Below, in pieces: positions 22,501 to 34,588 of a stretch of 64,000 bases of DNA. The stretch is taken from contig OX463781.1 in the NCBI GenBank assembly GCA_949825025.1, positions 24,195,047 to 24,259,046 of the forward strand. Direction: 5' to 3'. Position numbers and translations under genes: made by a program. The notes below the pieces were generated by a model. It was not told the origin of the DNA. It made no database searches and saw only the letters and a list, made by a program, of their open reading frames with translations. How positions within the stretch are numbered: position 1 is the stretch's first letter; each line of letters opens with the position of its first letter. This DNA is from Siphlonurus alternatus. Taxonomy: Eukaryota; Arthropoda; Insecta; Ephemeroptera; Siphlonuridae.

Positions 22501-25500
22501 ATGGCAATTTTGGTTACGTTAGAAAAACACCTTTTTTGGAATTTTAAAAAGTCGAAGTTATGAATCGAAATCAAAGTGTTAGAAGTGGGATCCATTTTTT
22601 TTGCCATGACAAATTAATAAAAAAATATAACATCACTCTCCTTGCAACCGCAAGAAAGTTATAAGGAACGAAACTTTGAAAATACCAATACCCCCCACAT
22701 GTTCACGGAGGGTCACTTTTCCACTTTTTTTAAGGTAGCGAATGTGACTTTTTGCGCATCAAGAAGTTGCTCCTTATTGAAACAAGGCCTTTCAACCCAT
22801 TTTCACCTATTTAAATGCAGCAGAATCCAAGGAATACGTAATATTCTGAAATATAGCTACAAATAAAAGTGCTCCGAATTTCAATTTTTAGTAGGGCTAG
22901 GGCATCTCCTCATCAAGCAGACTTTGACAAAACTACTTTCAACTCTCTCCCTTAAACTTAAACTGAGATAATGGGATGGCAATTTTGGTTACGTTAGATA
23001 AACCCCTTTTTTGGAATTTTAAAAAGTCGAAGTTATGAGTCGAAATCAAAGTTTTAGGAGTGGAATCGATTTGTTCTGCCATTACAAATTAATAAAAAAA
23101 TATAACATCACTCTCCTTGCAACCGCAAGAAAGTTATAAGGAACGAAACTTTGAAAATACCAATACCCCCCCACATGTTCACGGAGGGTCACTTTTCCAC
23201 TTTTTTTAAGGTAGCGAATGTGACTTTTTGCGCATCAAGAAGTTGCTCCTTATTGAAACAATGCCTTTCAACCCATTTTCACCTAATTAAATGCAGCAGA
23301 ATCCAAGGAATACGAAATATTCTGAAATATAGCTACAAATAAAAGTGCTCCGAATTTCAATTTTTAGTAGGGCTAGGGCATCTCCTCGTCAAGCAGACTT
23401 TGACAATACTACTTTCAATTTTCTCCCTTAAACTTAAACTGAGATAATGGGATGGCAATTTTGGTTACGTTAGAAAAACCCCTTTATTGGAATTTTAAAA
23501 AGTCGAAGTTATGAAACGAAATCCAAGTTTTAGGAGTGGAATCGATTTGTTCTGCCATGAAAAATTCAAAAAAAAATATAACGTTACTCTCCTTGCAACC
23601 GCAAGAAAGTTATAAGGAACGAAACTTTGAAAATACCAATACCCCCCCACATGTTCACGGAGGGTCACTTTTCCACTTTTTTTAAGGTGGCGAAAGTGAC
23701 TTTTTGCGCATCAAAAAGTTGCTCCTTATTGAAACAAGGCCTTTCAACCCATTTTCACCTAATTAAATGCAGCAGAATCCAAGGAATACGTAATATTCTG
23801 AAATATAGCTACAAATAAAAGTGCTCCGAATTTCAATTTTTAGTAGAGCTAGGGCATCTCCTCGTCAAGCAGACTTTGACAATACTACTTTCAATTCTCT
23901 CCCTTAAACTTAAACTGAGATAATCATGGGATGGCAATTTTGGTTACGTTAGAAAAACACCTTTTTTGGAATTTTAAAAAGTCGAAGTTATGAATCGAAA
24001 TCAAAGTGTTAGAAGTGGGATCCATTTTTTTTGCCATGACAAATTAATAAAAAAATATAACATCACTCTCCTTGCAACCGCAAGAAAGTTATAAGGAACG
24101 AAACTTTGAAAGTACCAATACCCCCCCACATGTTCACGGAGGGTCACTTTTCCACTTTTTTTAAGGTAGCGAATGTGACTTTTTGCGCATCAAGAAGTTG
24201 CTCCTTATTGAAACAATGCCTTTCAACCCATTTTCACCTAATTAAATGCAGCAGAATCCAAGGAATACGTAATATTCTGAAATATAGCTACAAATAAAAG
24301 TGCTCCGAATTTCAATTTTTAGTAGGGCTAGGGCATCTTCTCGTCAAGCAGACTTTGACAATACTACTTTCAATTCTCTCCCTTAAATTTAAACTGAGAT
24401 AATGGGATGGCAATTTTGGTTACGTTAGAAAAACACCTTTTTTGGAATTTTAAAAAGTCGAAGTTATGAATCGAAATCAAAGTGTTAGAAGTGGAATCGA
24501 TTTGTTTTGCCATGACAAATTAATAAAAAAATATAACATCACTCTCCTTGCAACCGCAAGAAAGTTATAAGGAACGAAACTTTGAAAATACCAATACCCC
24601 CTCACATGTTCACGGAGGGTCACTTTTCCACTTTTTTTAAGGTAGCGAATGTGACTTTTTGCGCATCAAGAAGTTGCTCCTTATTGAAACAATGCCTTTC
24701 AACCCATTTTCACCTAATTAAATGCAGCAGAATCCAAGGAATACGTAATATTCTGAAATATAGCTACAAATAAAAGTGCTCCGAATTTCAATTTTTAGTA
24801 GGGCTAGGACATCTTCTCGTCAAGCAGACTTTGACAATACTACTTTCAATTCTCTCCCTTAAATTTAAACTGAGATAATGGGATGGCAATTTTGGTTACG
24901 TTAGAAAAACACCTTTTTTGGAATTTTAAAAAGTCGAATTTATGAATCGAAATCAAAGTGTTAGAAGTGGAATCGATTTGTTTTGCCATGACAAATTAAT
25001 AAAAAAATATAACATCACTCTCCTTGCAACCGCAAGAAAGTTATAAGGAACGAAACTTTGAAAATACCAATACCCCCCCACATGTTCACGGAGGGTCACT
25101 TTTCCACTTTTTTTAAGGTAGCGAATGTGACTTTTTGCGCATCAAGAAGTTGTTCCTTATTGAAACAATGCCTTTCAACCCATTTTCACCTAATTAAATG
25201 CAGCAGAATCCAAGGAATACGTAATATTCTGAAATATAGCTACAAATAAAAGTGCTCCGAATTTCAATTTTTAGTAGAGCTAGGGCTTCTCCTCGTCAAG
25301 CAGACTTTGACAATACTACTTTCAATTCCCTCCCTTAAACTTAAACTGAGATAATGGGATGGCAATTTTGGTTACGTTAGAAAAACCCCTTTTTTGGAAT
25401 TTTAAAAAGTCGAAGTTATGAATCGAAATCAAAGTTTTAGGAGTGGAATCGATTTGTTCTGCCATGACAAATTAATAAAAAAATATAACATCACTCTCCT

Positions 25501-25728
25501 TGCAACCGCAAGAAAGTTATAAGGAACGAAACTTTGAAAATACCAATACCCCCCCACATGTTCACGGAGGGTCACTTTTCCACTTTTTTTAAGGTAGCGA
25601 ATGTGACTTTTTGCGCATCAAGAAGTTGCTCCTTATTGAAACAATGCCTTTCAACCCATTTTCAACTAATTAAATGCAGCAGAAACCAAGGAATACGTAA
25701 TATTCAGAAATATAGCTACAAATAAAAG
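19586..25728 (+). repeat. 13-monomer higher-order unit, second copy
   Basis: Directly follows the first copy. Differences noted are CACCTATTTAAATG near 20421 (CACCTAATTAAATG in the first copy), TACGAAATATTC near 23311, CAAGGCCTTT where copy 1 has CAAGGATTTT, and CACGGAGGG where copy 1 has CACGTAGGG. The GGATCC sites are at 21633, 22588 and 24018. Confidence 0.88.
19941..24586 (+). repeat. Five-copy core, copy 3
   Basis: Core copy in the second 13-monomer unit. It shares TACGAAATATTC with copies 4 and 5, which marks these three as a separate lineage from copies 1 and 2. Confidence 0.88.
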
Positions 25729-28005
25729 TGCTCCGAATTTCAATTTTTAGTAGGGCTAGGGCATCTCCTCGTCAAGCAGACTTTGACAATACTACTTTCA
25801 ATTCTCTCCCTTAAACTTAAACTGAGATAATGGGATGGCAATTTTGGTTACGTTAGAAAAACACCTTTTTTGGAATTTTAAAAAGTCGAGGTTATGAATC
25901 GAAATCAAAGTGTTAGAAATGGAATCGATTTTTTTTGCCATGACAAATTAAAAAAAAAATATAACATTACTCTCCTTGCAACCGCAAGAAAGTTATAGGG
26001 AACGAAACTTTGAAAATACCAATACACCCCCACATGTTCACGGAGGGTCACTTTTCCACTTTTTTTAAGGTAGCGAATGTGACTTTTTGCGCATCAAGAA
26101 GTTGCTCCTTATTGAAACAAGGCCTTTCAACCCATTTTCAACTAATTAAATGCAGCAGAAACAAAGGAATACGTAATATTCAGAAATATAGCTACAAATA
26201 AAAGTGCTCCGAATTTCAATTTTTAGTAGGGCTAGGGCATCTCCTCGTCAAGCAGACTTTGACAATACTACTTTCAATTCTCTCCCTTAAACTTAAACTG
26301 AGATAATGGGATGGCAATTATGGTTACGTTAGAAAAACACCTTTTTTGGAATTTTAAAAAGTCGAGGTTATGAATCTAAATCAAAGTGTTAGAAGTGGAA
26401 TCGATTTGTTTTGCCATGACAAATTAAAAAAAAAATATAACATTACTCTCCTTGCAACCGCAAGAAAGTTATAGGGAACGAAACTTTGAAAATACCAATA
26501 CCCCCCCACATGTTCACGGAGGGTCACTTTTCCACTTTTTTTAAGGTAGCGAATATGACTTTTTGCGCATCAAGAAGTTGCTCCTTATTGGAACAAGGCC
26601 TTTCAACCCATTTTCACCCAATTAAATGCAGCAGAATCCAAGGAATACGTAATATTCTGAAATATAGCTACAAATAAAAGTGCTCCGAATTTCAATTTTT
26701 AGTAGGGCTAGGGCATCTTCTCGTCAAGCAGACTTTGACAATACTACTTTCAATTCTCTCCCTTAAATTTAAACTGAGATAATGGGATGGCAATTTTGGT
26801 TACGTTAGAAAAACACCTTTTTTGGAATTTTAAAAAGTCGAAGTTATGAATCGAAATCAAAGTGTTAGAAGTGGAATCGATTTGTTTTGCCATGACAAAT
26901 TAATAAAAAAATATAACATCACTCTCCTTGCAACCGCAAGAAAGTTATAAGGAACGAAACTTTGAAAATACTAATACCCCCCCACATGTTCACGGAGGGT
27001 CACTTTTCCACTTTTTTTAAGGTAGCGAATGTGACTTTTTGCGCATCAAGAAGTTGCTCCTTATTGAAACAATGCCTTTCAACCCATTTTCACCTAATTA
27101 AATGCAGCAGAATCCAAGGAATACGTAATATTCTGAAATATAGCTACAAATAAAAGTGCTCCGAATTTCAATTTTTAGTAGGGCTAGGGCATCTCCTCGT
27201 CAAGCAGACTTTGACAATACTACTTTCAACTCTCTCCCTTAAACCTTAACTGAGATAATGGGATGGCAATTTTGGTTACGTTAGATAAACCCCTTTTTTG
27301 GAATTTTAAAAAGTCGAAGTTATGAATCGAAATCAAAGTTTTAGGAGTGGAATCGATTTGTTCTGCCATGACAAATTAATAAAAAAATATAACATCAGTC
27401 TCCTTGCAACCGCAAGAAAGTTATAAGGAACGAAACTTTGAAAATACCAATACCCCCCCACATGTTCACGGAGGGTCACTTTTCCACTTTTTTTAAGGTA
27501 GCGAATGTGACTTTTGGCGCATCAAGAAGTTGCTCCTTATTGAAACAATGCCTTTCAACCCATATTCACCTAATTAAATGCAGCAGAATCCAAGGAATAC
27601 GTAATATTCTGAAATATAGCTACAAATAAAAGTACTCGTAATTTCAATTTTTAGTAGGGCTAGGGCATCTCCTCGTCAAGCAGACTTTGACAATACAACT
27701 ATCAACTCTTTCCCTTAAACATAAACTGAGATAATGGGATGGCAATTTTGGTTACGTTAGAAAAACCCCTTTTTTGGAATTTTAAAAAGTCGAAGTTATG
27801 AATCGAAATCAAAGTTTTAGGAGTGGAATCGATTTGTTCTGCCATGACAAATTCAAAAAAAAATATAACATCACTCTCCTTGCAACCGCAAGAAAGTTAT
27901 AAGGAACGAAACTTTGAAAATACTAATACCCCCCCACATGTTCACGGAGGGTCACTTTTCCACTTTTTTTAAGGTAGCGAATGTGATTTTTTGCGCATCA
28001 AGAAG

Positions 28006-28568
28006 TTGCTCCTTATTGAAACAAGGCCTTTCAACCCATTTTCACCCAATTAAATGCAGCAGAATCCAAGGAATACGTAATATTTTGAAATATAGCTACA
28101 AATAAAAGTGCTCCGAATTTTAATTTTTAGTAGGGCTAGGGCATCTCCTCGTCAAGTAGACTTTGACAAAACAAATTTCAACTCTTTCCCTTAAACATAA
28201 ACTGAGATAATGGGATGGCAATTTTGGTTACGTTAGAAAAACCCCTTTTTTGGAATTTTAAAAAGTCGAAGTTATGAATCGAAATCAAAGTTTTAGGAGT
28301 GGAATCGATTTGTTCTGCAATGACAAATTCAAAAAAAAATATAACATCACTCTCCTTGCAACCGCAAGAAAGTTATAAGGATCAAAACTTTGAAAATACC
28401 AATACCCCCCCACATGTTCACGGAGGGTCCTATTTCCACTTTTTTTTAGGTAGCGAATGTGATTTTTTGCGCGTCAAAAAGTTGCTCCTTATTGAAACAA
28501 GGCCTTTCAACCCATTTTCACCTAATTAAATGCAGCAGAATCCAAGGAATACGTAATATTCTGAAATA
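28006..28568 (+). repeat. Island of right-domain monomer subfamily
   Basis: This 563-bp stretch breaks the match between the two 10002-bp copies. It carries CACCCAATTAAATG, TCAAGTAGACTTTG, ACAAATTTCAACTCTTTCCC, AGGATCAAAACTTTG and GGGTCCTATTTCC. This combination is otherwise typical of the right-hand domain, for example 46.1-46.3 kb and the unit near 49.3 kb. It is a little longer than one monomer and lies exactly at the junction between two large duplicates, so it probably marks an exchange breakpoint. No gene is seen. Confidence 0.8.
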
Positions 28569-29942
28569 AAGCTACAAATAAAAGTGCTCCGAATTTCAAT
28601 TTTTAGTAGGGCTAGGACATCTTCTCGTCAAGCAGACTTTGACAATACTACTTTCAATTCTCTCCCTTAAATTTAAACTGAGATAATGGGATGGCAATTT
28701 TGGTTACGTTAGAAAAACACCTTTTTTGGAATTTTAAAAAGTCGAATTTATGAATCGAAATCAAAGTGTTAGAAGTGGAATCGATTTGTTTTGCCATGAC
28801 AAATTAATAAAAAAATATAACATCACTCTCCTTGCAACCGCAAGAAAGTTATAAGGAACGAAACTTTGAAAATACCAATACCCCCCCACATGTTCACGGA
28901 GGGTCACTTTTCCACTTTTTTTAAGGTAGCGAATGTGACTTTTTGCGCATCAAGAAGTTGTTCCTTATTGAAACAATGCCTTTCAACCCATTTTCACCTA
29001 ATTAAATGCAGCAGAATCCAAGGAATACGTAATATTCTGAAATATAGCTACAAATAAAAGTGCTCCGAATTTCAATTTTTAGTAGAGCTAGGGCTTCTCC
29101 TCGTCAAGCAGACTTTGACAATACTACTTTCAATTCCCTCCCTTAAACTTAAACTGAGATAATGGGATGGCAATTTTGGTTACGTTAGAAAAACCCCTTT
29201 TTTGGAATTTTAAAAAGTCGAAGTTATGAATCGAAATCAAAGTTTTAGGAGTGGAATCGATTTGTTCTGCCATGACAAATTAATAAAAAAATATAACATC
29301 ACTCTCCTTGCAACCGCAAGAAAGTTATAAGGAACGAAACTTTGAAAATACCAATACCCCCCCACATGTTCACGGAGGGTCACTTTTCCACTTTTTTTAA
29401 GGTAGCGAATGTGACTTTTTGCGCATCAAGAAGTTGCTCCTTATTGAAACAATGCCTTTCAACCCATTTTCAACTAATTAAATGCAGCAGAAACCAAGGA
29501 ATACGTAATATTCAGAAATATAGCTACAAATAAAAGTACTCGTAATTTCAATTTTTAGTAGGGCTAGGGCATCTCCTCGTCAAGCAGACTTTGACAATAC
29601 AACTATCAACTCTTTCCCTTAAACATAAACTGAGATAATGGGATGGCAATTTTGGTTACGTTAGAAAAACCTCTTTTTTGGAATTTTAAAAAGTCGAAGT
29701 TATGAATCGAAATCAAAGTTTTAGGAGTGGAATCGATTTGTTCTGCCATGACAAATTCGAAAAAAATATAACATCACTCTCCTTGCAACCGCAAGAAAGT
29801 TATAAGGAACGAAACTTTGAAAATACCAATACCCTCCACATGTTCACGGAGGGTCACTTTTCCACTTTTTTTAAGATGGCGAAAAAGACTTTTTGCGCGT
29901 CAAAAAGTTGCTCCTTATTGAAACAAGGCCTTTCAACCCATT

Positions 29943-32900
29943 TTCACCTAATTAAATGCAGCAGAATCCAAGGAATACGTAATATTCTGAAATATAGCTA
30001 CAAATAAAAGTACTCGTAATTTCAATTTTTAGTAGGGCTAGGGCATCTCCTCGTCAAGCAGACTTTGACAATACAACTATCAACTCTTTCCCTTAAACAT
30101 AAACTGAGATAATGGGATGGCAATTTTGGTTACGTTAGAAAAACCCCTTTTTTGGAATTTTAAAAAGTCGAAGTTATGAATCGAAATCAAAGTTTTAGGA
30201 GTGGAATCGATTTGTTCTGCCATGACAAATTCAAAAAAAAATATAACATCACTCTCCTTGCAACCGCAAGAAAGTTATAAGGAACGAAACTTTGAAAATA
30301 CTAATACCCCCCCACATGTTCACGGAGGGTCACTTTTCCACTTTTTTTAAGGTAGCGAATGTGATTTTTTGCGCATCAAGAAGATGCTCCTTATTGAAAC
30401 AAGGCCTTTCAACCCATATTCACCTAATTAAATGCAGCAGAATCCAAGGAATACGTAATATTCTGAAATATAGCTACAAATAAAAGTACTCGTATTTTCA
30501 ATTTTTAGTAGGTCTAGGGCATCTCCTCGTCAAGCAGACTTTGACAAAACAAATTTCAACTCTCTCCCTTAAACTTAAACTGAGATAATGGGATGGCAAT
30601 TTTGGTTACGTTAGAAAAACACCTTTTTTGGAATTTTAAAAAGTCGAAGTTATGAATCGAAATCAAAGTGTTAGAAGTGGAATCGATTTGTTTTGCCTTG
30701 ACAAATTAATAAAAAAATATAACATCACTCTCCTTGCAACCGCAAGAAAGTTATAAGGAACGAAACTTTGAAAATACCAATACCCCCCCACATGTTCACG
30801 GAGGGTCACTTTTCCACTTTTTTTAAGGTAGCGAATGTGACTTTTTGCGCATCAAAAAGATGCTACTTATTGAAACAAGGCCTTTCAACCCATTTTCACC
30901 TAATTAAATGCAGCAGAATCCAAGGAATACGTAATATTCTGAAATATAGCTACAAATAAAAGTGCTCCGAATTTTAATTTTTAGTAGGGCTAGGGCATCT
31001 CCTCGTCAAGCACACTTTGACAAAACAAATTTCAACTCTCTCCCTTAACCTTAAACTGAGATAATGGGATGGCAATTTTGGTTACGTTAGAAAAATACCT
31101 TTTTTGGAATTTTAGAAAGTCGAAGTTATGAATCGAAATCAAAGTTTTAGGAGTGGAATCGATTTGTTCTGCCATGAAAAATTAAAAAAAAAATATAACA
31201 TTACTCTCCTTGCAACCGCAAGAAAGTTATAAGGAACGAAACTTTGAAAATACCAATACCCCCCCACATGTTCACGGAGGGCCACTTTTCCACTTTTTTT
31301 AAGGTGGCGAAAGTGACTTTTTGCGCATCAAAAAGTTGCTCCTTATTGAAACAAGGCCTTTCAACCCATTTTCACCTAATTAAATGCAGCAGAATCCAAG
31401 GAATACGTAATATTCTGAAATATAGCTACAAATAAAAGTGCTCCGAATTTCAATTTTTAGTAGAGCTAGGGCATCTCCTCATCAAGCAGACTTTGACAAT
31501 ACTACATTCAATTCTCTCCCTTAAACTTAAACTGAGATAATCATGGGATGGCAATTTTGGTTACGTTAGAAAAACACCTTTTTTGGAATTTTAAAAAGTC
31601 GAAGTTATGAATCGAAATCAAAGTGTTAGAAGTGGGATCCATTTTTTTTGCCATGACAAATTAATAAAAAAATATAACATCACTCTCCTTGCAACCGCAA
31701 GAAAGTTATAAGGAACGAAACTTTGAAAATACCAATACCCCCCCACATGTTCACGGAGGGTCACTTTTCCACTTTTTTTAAGGTAGCGAATGTGACTTTT
31801 GCGCATCAAGAAGTTGCTCCTTATTGAAACAAGGCCTTTCAACCCATTTTCACCTAATTAAATGCAGCAGAATCCAAGGAATACGTAATATTCTGAAATA
31901 TAGCTACAAATAAAAGTACTCGTAATTTCAATTTTTAGTATTGCTAGGGCATCTCCTCGTCAAGCAGACTTTGACAATACAACTATCAACTCTTTCCCTT
32001 AAACATAAACTGAGATAATGGGATGGCAATTTTGGTTACGTTAGAAAAACCCCTTTTTTGGAATTTTAAAAAGTCGAAGTTATGAATCGAAGTCAAAGTT
32101 TTAGGAGTGGAATCGATTTGTTCTGCCATGACAAATTCAAAAAAAAAATATAACATCACTCTCCTTGCAACCGCAAGAAAGTTATAAGGAACGAAACTTT
32201 GAAAATACCAATACCCCCCCACATGTTCACGGAGGGTCACTTTTCCACTTTTTTTAAGGTAGCGAATGTGACTTTTTGCGCATCAAGAAGTTGCTCCTTA
32301 TTGAAACAATGCCTTTCGACCCATTTTCACCTAATTAAATGCAGCAGAATCCAAGGAATACGTAATATTCTGAAATATAGCTACAAATAAAAGTGCTCCG
32401 AATTTCAATTTTTAGTAGGGCTAGGGCATCTCCTCATCAAGCAGACTTTGACAATACTACATTCAATTCTCTCCCTTAAACTTAAACTGAGATAATCATG
32501 GGATGGCAATTTTGGTTACGTTAGAAAAACACCTTTTTTGGAATTTTAAAAAGTCGAAGTTATGAATCGAAATCAAAGTGTTAGAAGTGGGATCCATTTT
32601 TTTTGCCATGACAAATTAATAAAAAAATATAACATCACTCTCCTTGCAACCGCAAGAAAGTTATAAGGAACGAAACTTTGAAAATACCAATACCCCCCAC
32701 ATGTTCACGGAGGGTCACTTTTCCACTTTTTTTAAGGTAGCGAATGTGACTTTTTGCGCATCAAGAAGTTGCTCCTTATTGAAACAAGGCCTTTCAACCC
32801 ATTTTCACCTATTTAAATGCAGCAGAATCCAAGGAATACGTAATATTCTGAAATATAGCTACAAATAAAAGTGCTCCGAATTTCAATTTTTAGTAGGGCT

Positions 32901-34588
32901 AGGGCATCTCCTCATCAAGCAGACTTTGACAAAACTACTTTCAACTCTCTCCCTTAAACTTAAACTGAGATAATGGGATGGCAATTTTGGTTACGTTAGA
33001 TAAACCCCTTTTTTGGAATTTTAAAAAGTCGAAGTTATGAGTCGAAATCAAAGTTTTAGGAGTGGAATCGATTTGTTCTGCCATTACAAATTAATAAAAA
33101 AATATAACATCACTCTCCTTGCAACCGCAAGAAAGTTATAAGGAACGAAACTTTGAAAATACCAATACCCCCCCACATGTTCACGGAGGGTCACTTTTCC
33201 ACTTTTTTTAAGGTAGCGAATGTGACTTTTTGCGCATCAAGAAGTTGCTCCTTATTGAAACAATGCCTTTCAACCCATTTTCACCTAATTAAATGCAGCA
33301 GAATCCAAGGAATACGAAATATTCTGAAATATAGCTACAAATAAAAGTGCTCCGAATTTCAATTTTTAGTAGGGCTAGGGCATCTCCTCGTCAAGCAGAC
33401 TTTGACAATACTACTTTCAATTTTCTCCCTTAAACTTAAACTGAGATAATGGGATGGCAATTTTGGTTACGTTAGAAAAACCCCTTTATTGGAATTTTAA
33501 AAAGTCGAAGTTATGAAACGAAATCCAAGTTTTAGGAGTGGAATCGATTTGTTCTGCCATGAAAAATTCAAAAAAAAATATAACGTTACTCTCCTTGCAA
33601 CCGCAAGAAAGTTATAAGGAACGAAACTTTGAAAATACCAATACCCCCCCACATGTTCACGGAGGGTCACTTTTCCACTTTTTTTAAGGTGGCGAAAGTG
33701 ACTTTTTGCGCATCAAAAAGTTGCTCCTTATTGAAACAAGGCCTTTCAACCCATTTTCACCTAATTAAATGCAGCAGAATCCAAGGAATACGTAATATTC
33801 TGAAATATAGCTACAAATAAAAGTGCTCCGAATTTCAATTTTTAGTAGAGCTAGGGCATCTCCTCGTCAAGCAGACTTTGACAATACTACTTTCAATTCT
33901 CTCCCTTAAACTTAAACTGAGATAATCATGGGATGGCAATTTTGGTTACGTTAGAAAAACACCTTTTTTGGAATTTTAAAAAGTCGAAGTTATGAATCGA
34001 AATCAAAGTGTTAGAAGTGGGATCCATTTTTTTTGCCATGACAAATTAATAAAAAAATATAACATCACTCTCCTTGCAACCGCAAGAAAGTTATAAGGAA
34101 CGAAACTTTGAAAGTACCAATACCCCCCCACATGTTCACGGAGGGTCACTTTTCCACTTTTTTTAAGGTAGCGAATGTGACTTTTTGCGCATCAAGAAGT
34201 TGCTCCTTATTGAAACAATGCCTTTCAACCCATTTTCACCTAATTAAATGCAGCAGAATCCAAGGAATACGTAATATTCTGAAATATAGCTACAAATAAA
34301 AGTGCTCCGAATTTCAATTTTTAGTAGGGCTAGGGCATCTTCTCGTCAAGCAGACTTTGACAATACTACTTTCAATTCTCTCCCTTAAATTTAAACTGAG
34401 ATAATGGGATGGCAATTTTGGTTACGTTAGAAAAACACCTTTTTTGGAATTTTAAAAAGTCGAAGTTATGAATCGAAATCAAAGTGTTAGAAGTGGAATC
34501 GATTTGTTTTGCCATGACAAATTAATAAAAAAATATAACATCACTCTCCTTGCAACCGCAAGAAAGTTATAAGGAACGAAACTTTGAA
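29943..34588 (+). repeat. Five-copy core, copy 4
   Basis: Core copy in the first 16-monomer unit, with TACGAAATATTC near 33313 as in copies 3 and 5. It has CACCTAATTAAATG where copy 3 has CACCTATTTAAATG near 20421, so that change is private to copy 3. Confidence 0.88.

Larger units (their letters stand above)
18567..28005 (+). repeat. ~20-monomer block, first copy (offset 10002 bp)
   Basis: Matches 28569-38007 at a fixed offset of 10002 bp (21 units plus 6 bp). The left limit is CTGAAATATAGC here against CTGAAATAAAGC at 28561. The right limit is AGAAGTTGC at 28001 against AGAAGATGC at 38003. The substitutions noted over 9.4 kb are near 19372 (CACGTAGGG here), near 20424 and near 26161 (ACAAAGG here, ACCAAGG in the second copy). 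This block overlaps the 13-monomer units, so the repeats are nested rather than a simple ladder. Confidence 0.88.
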
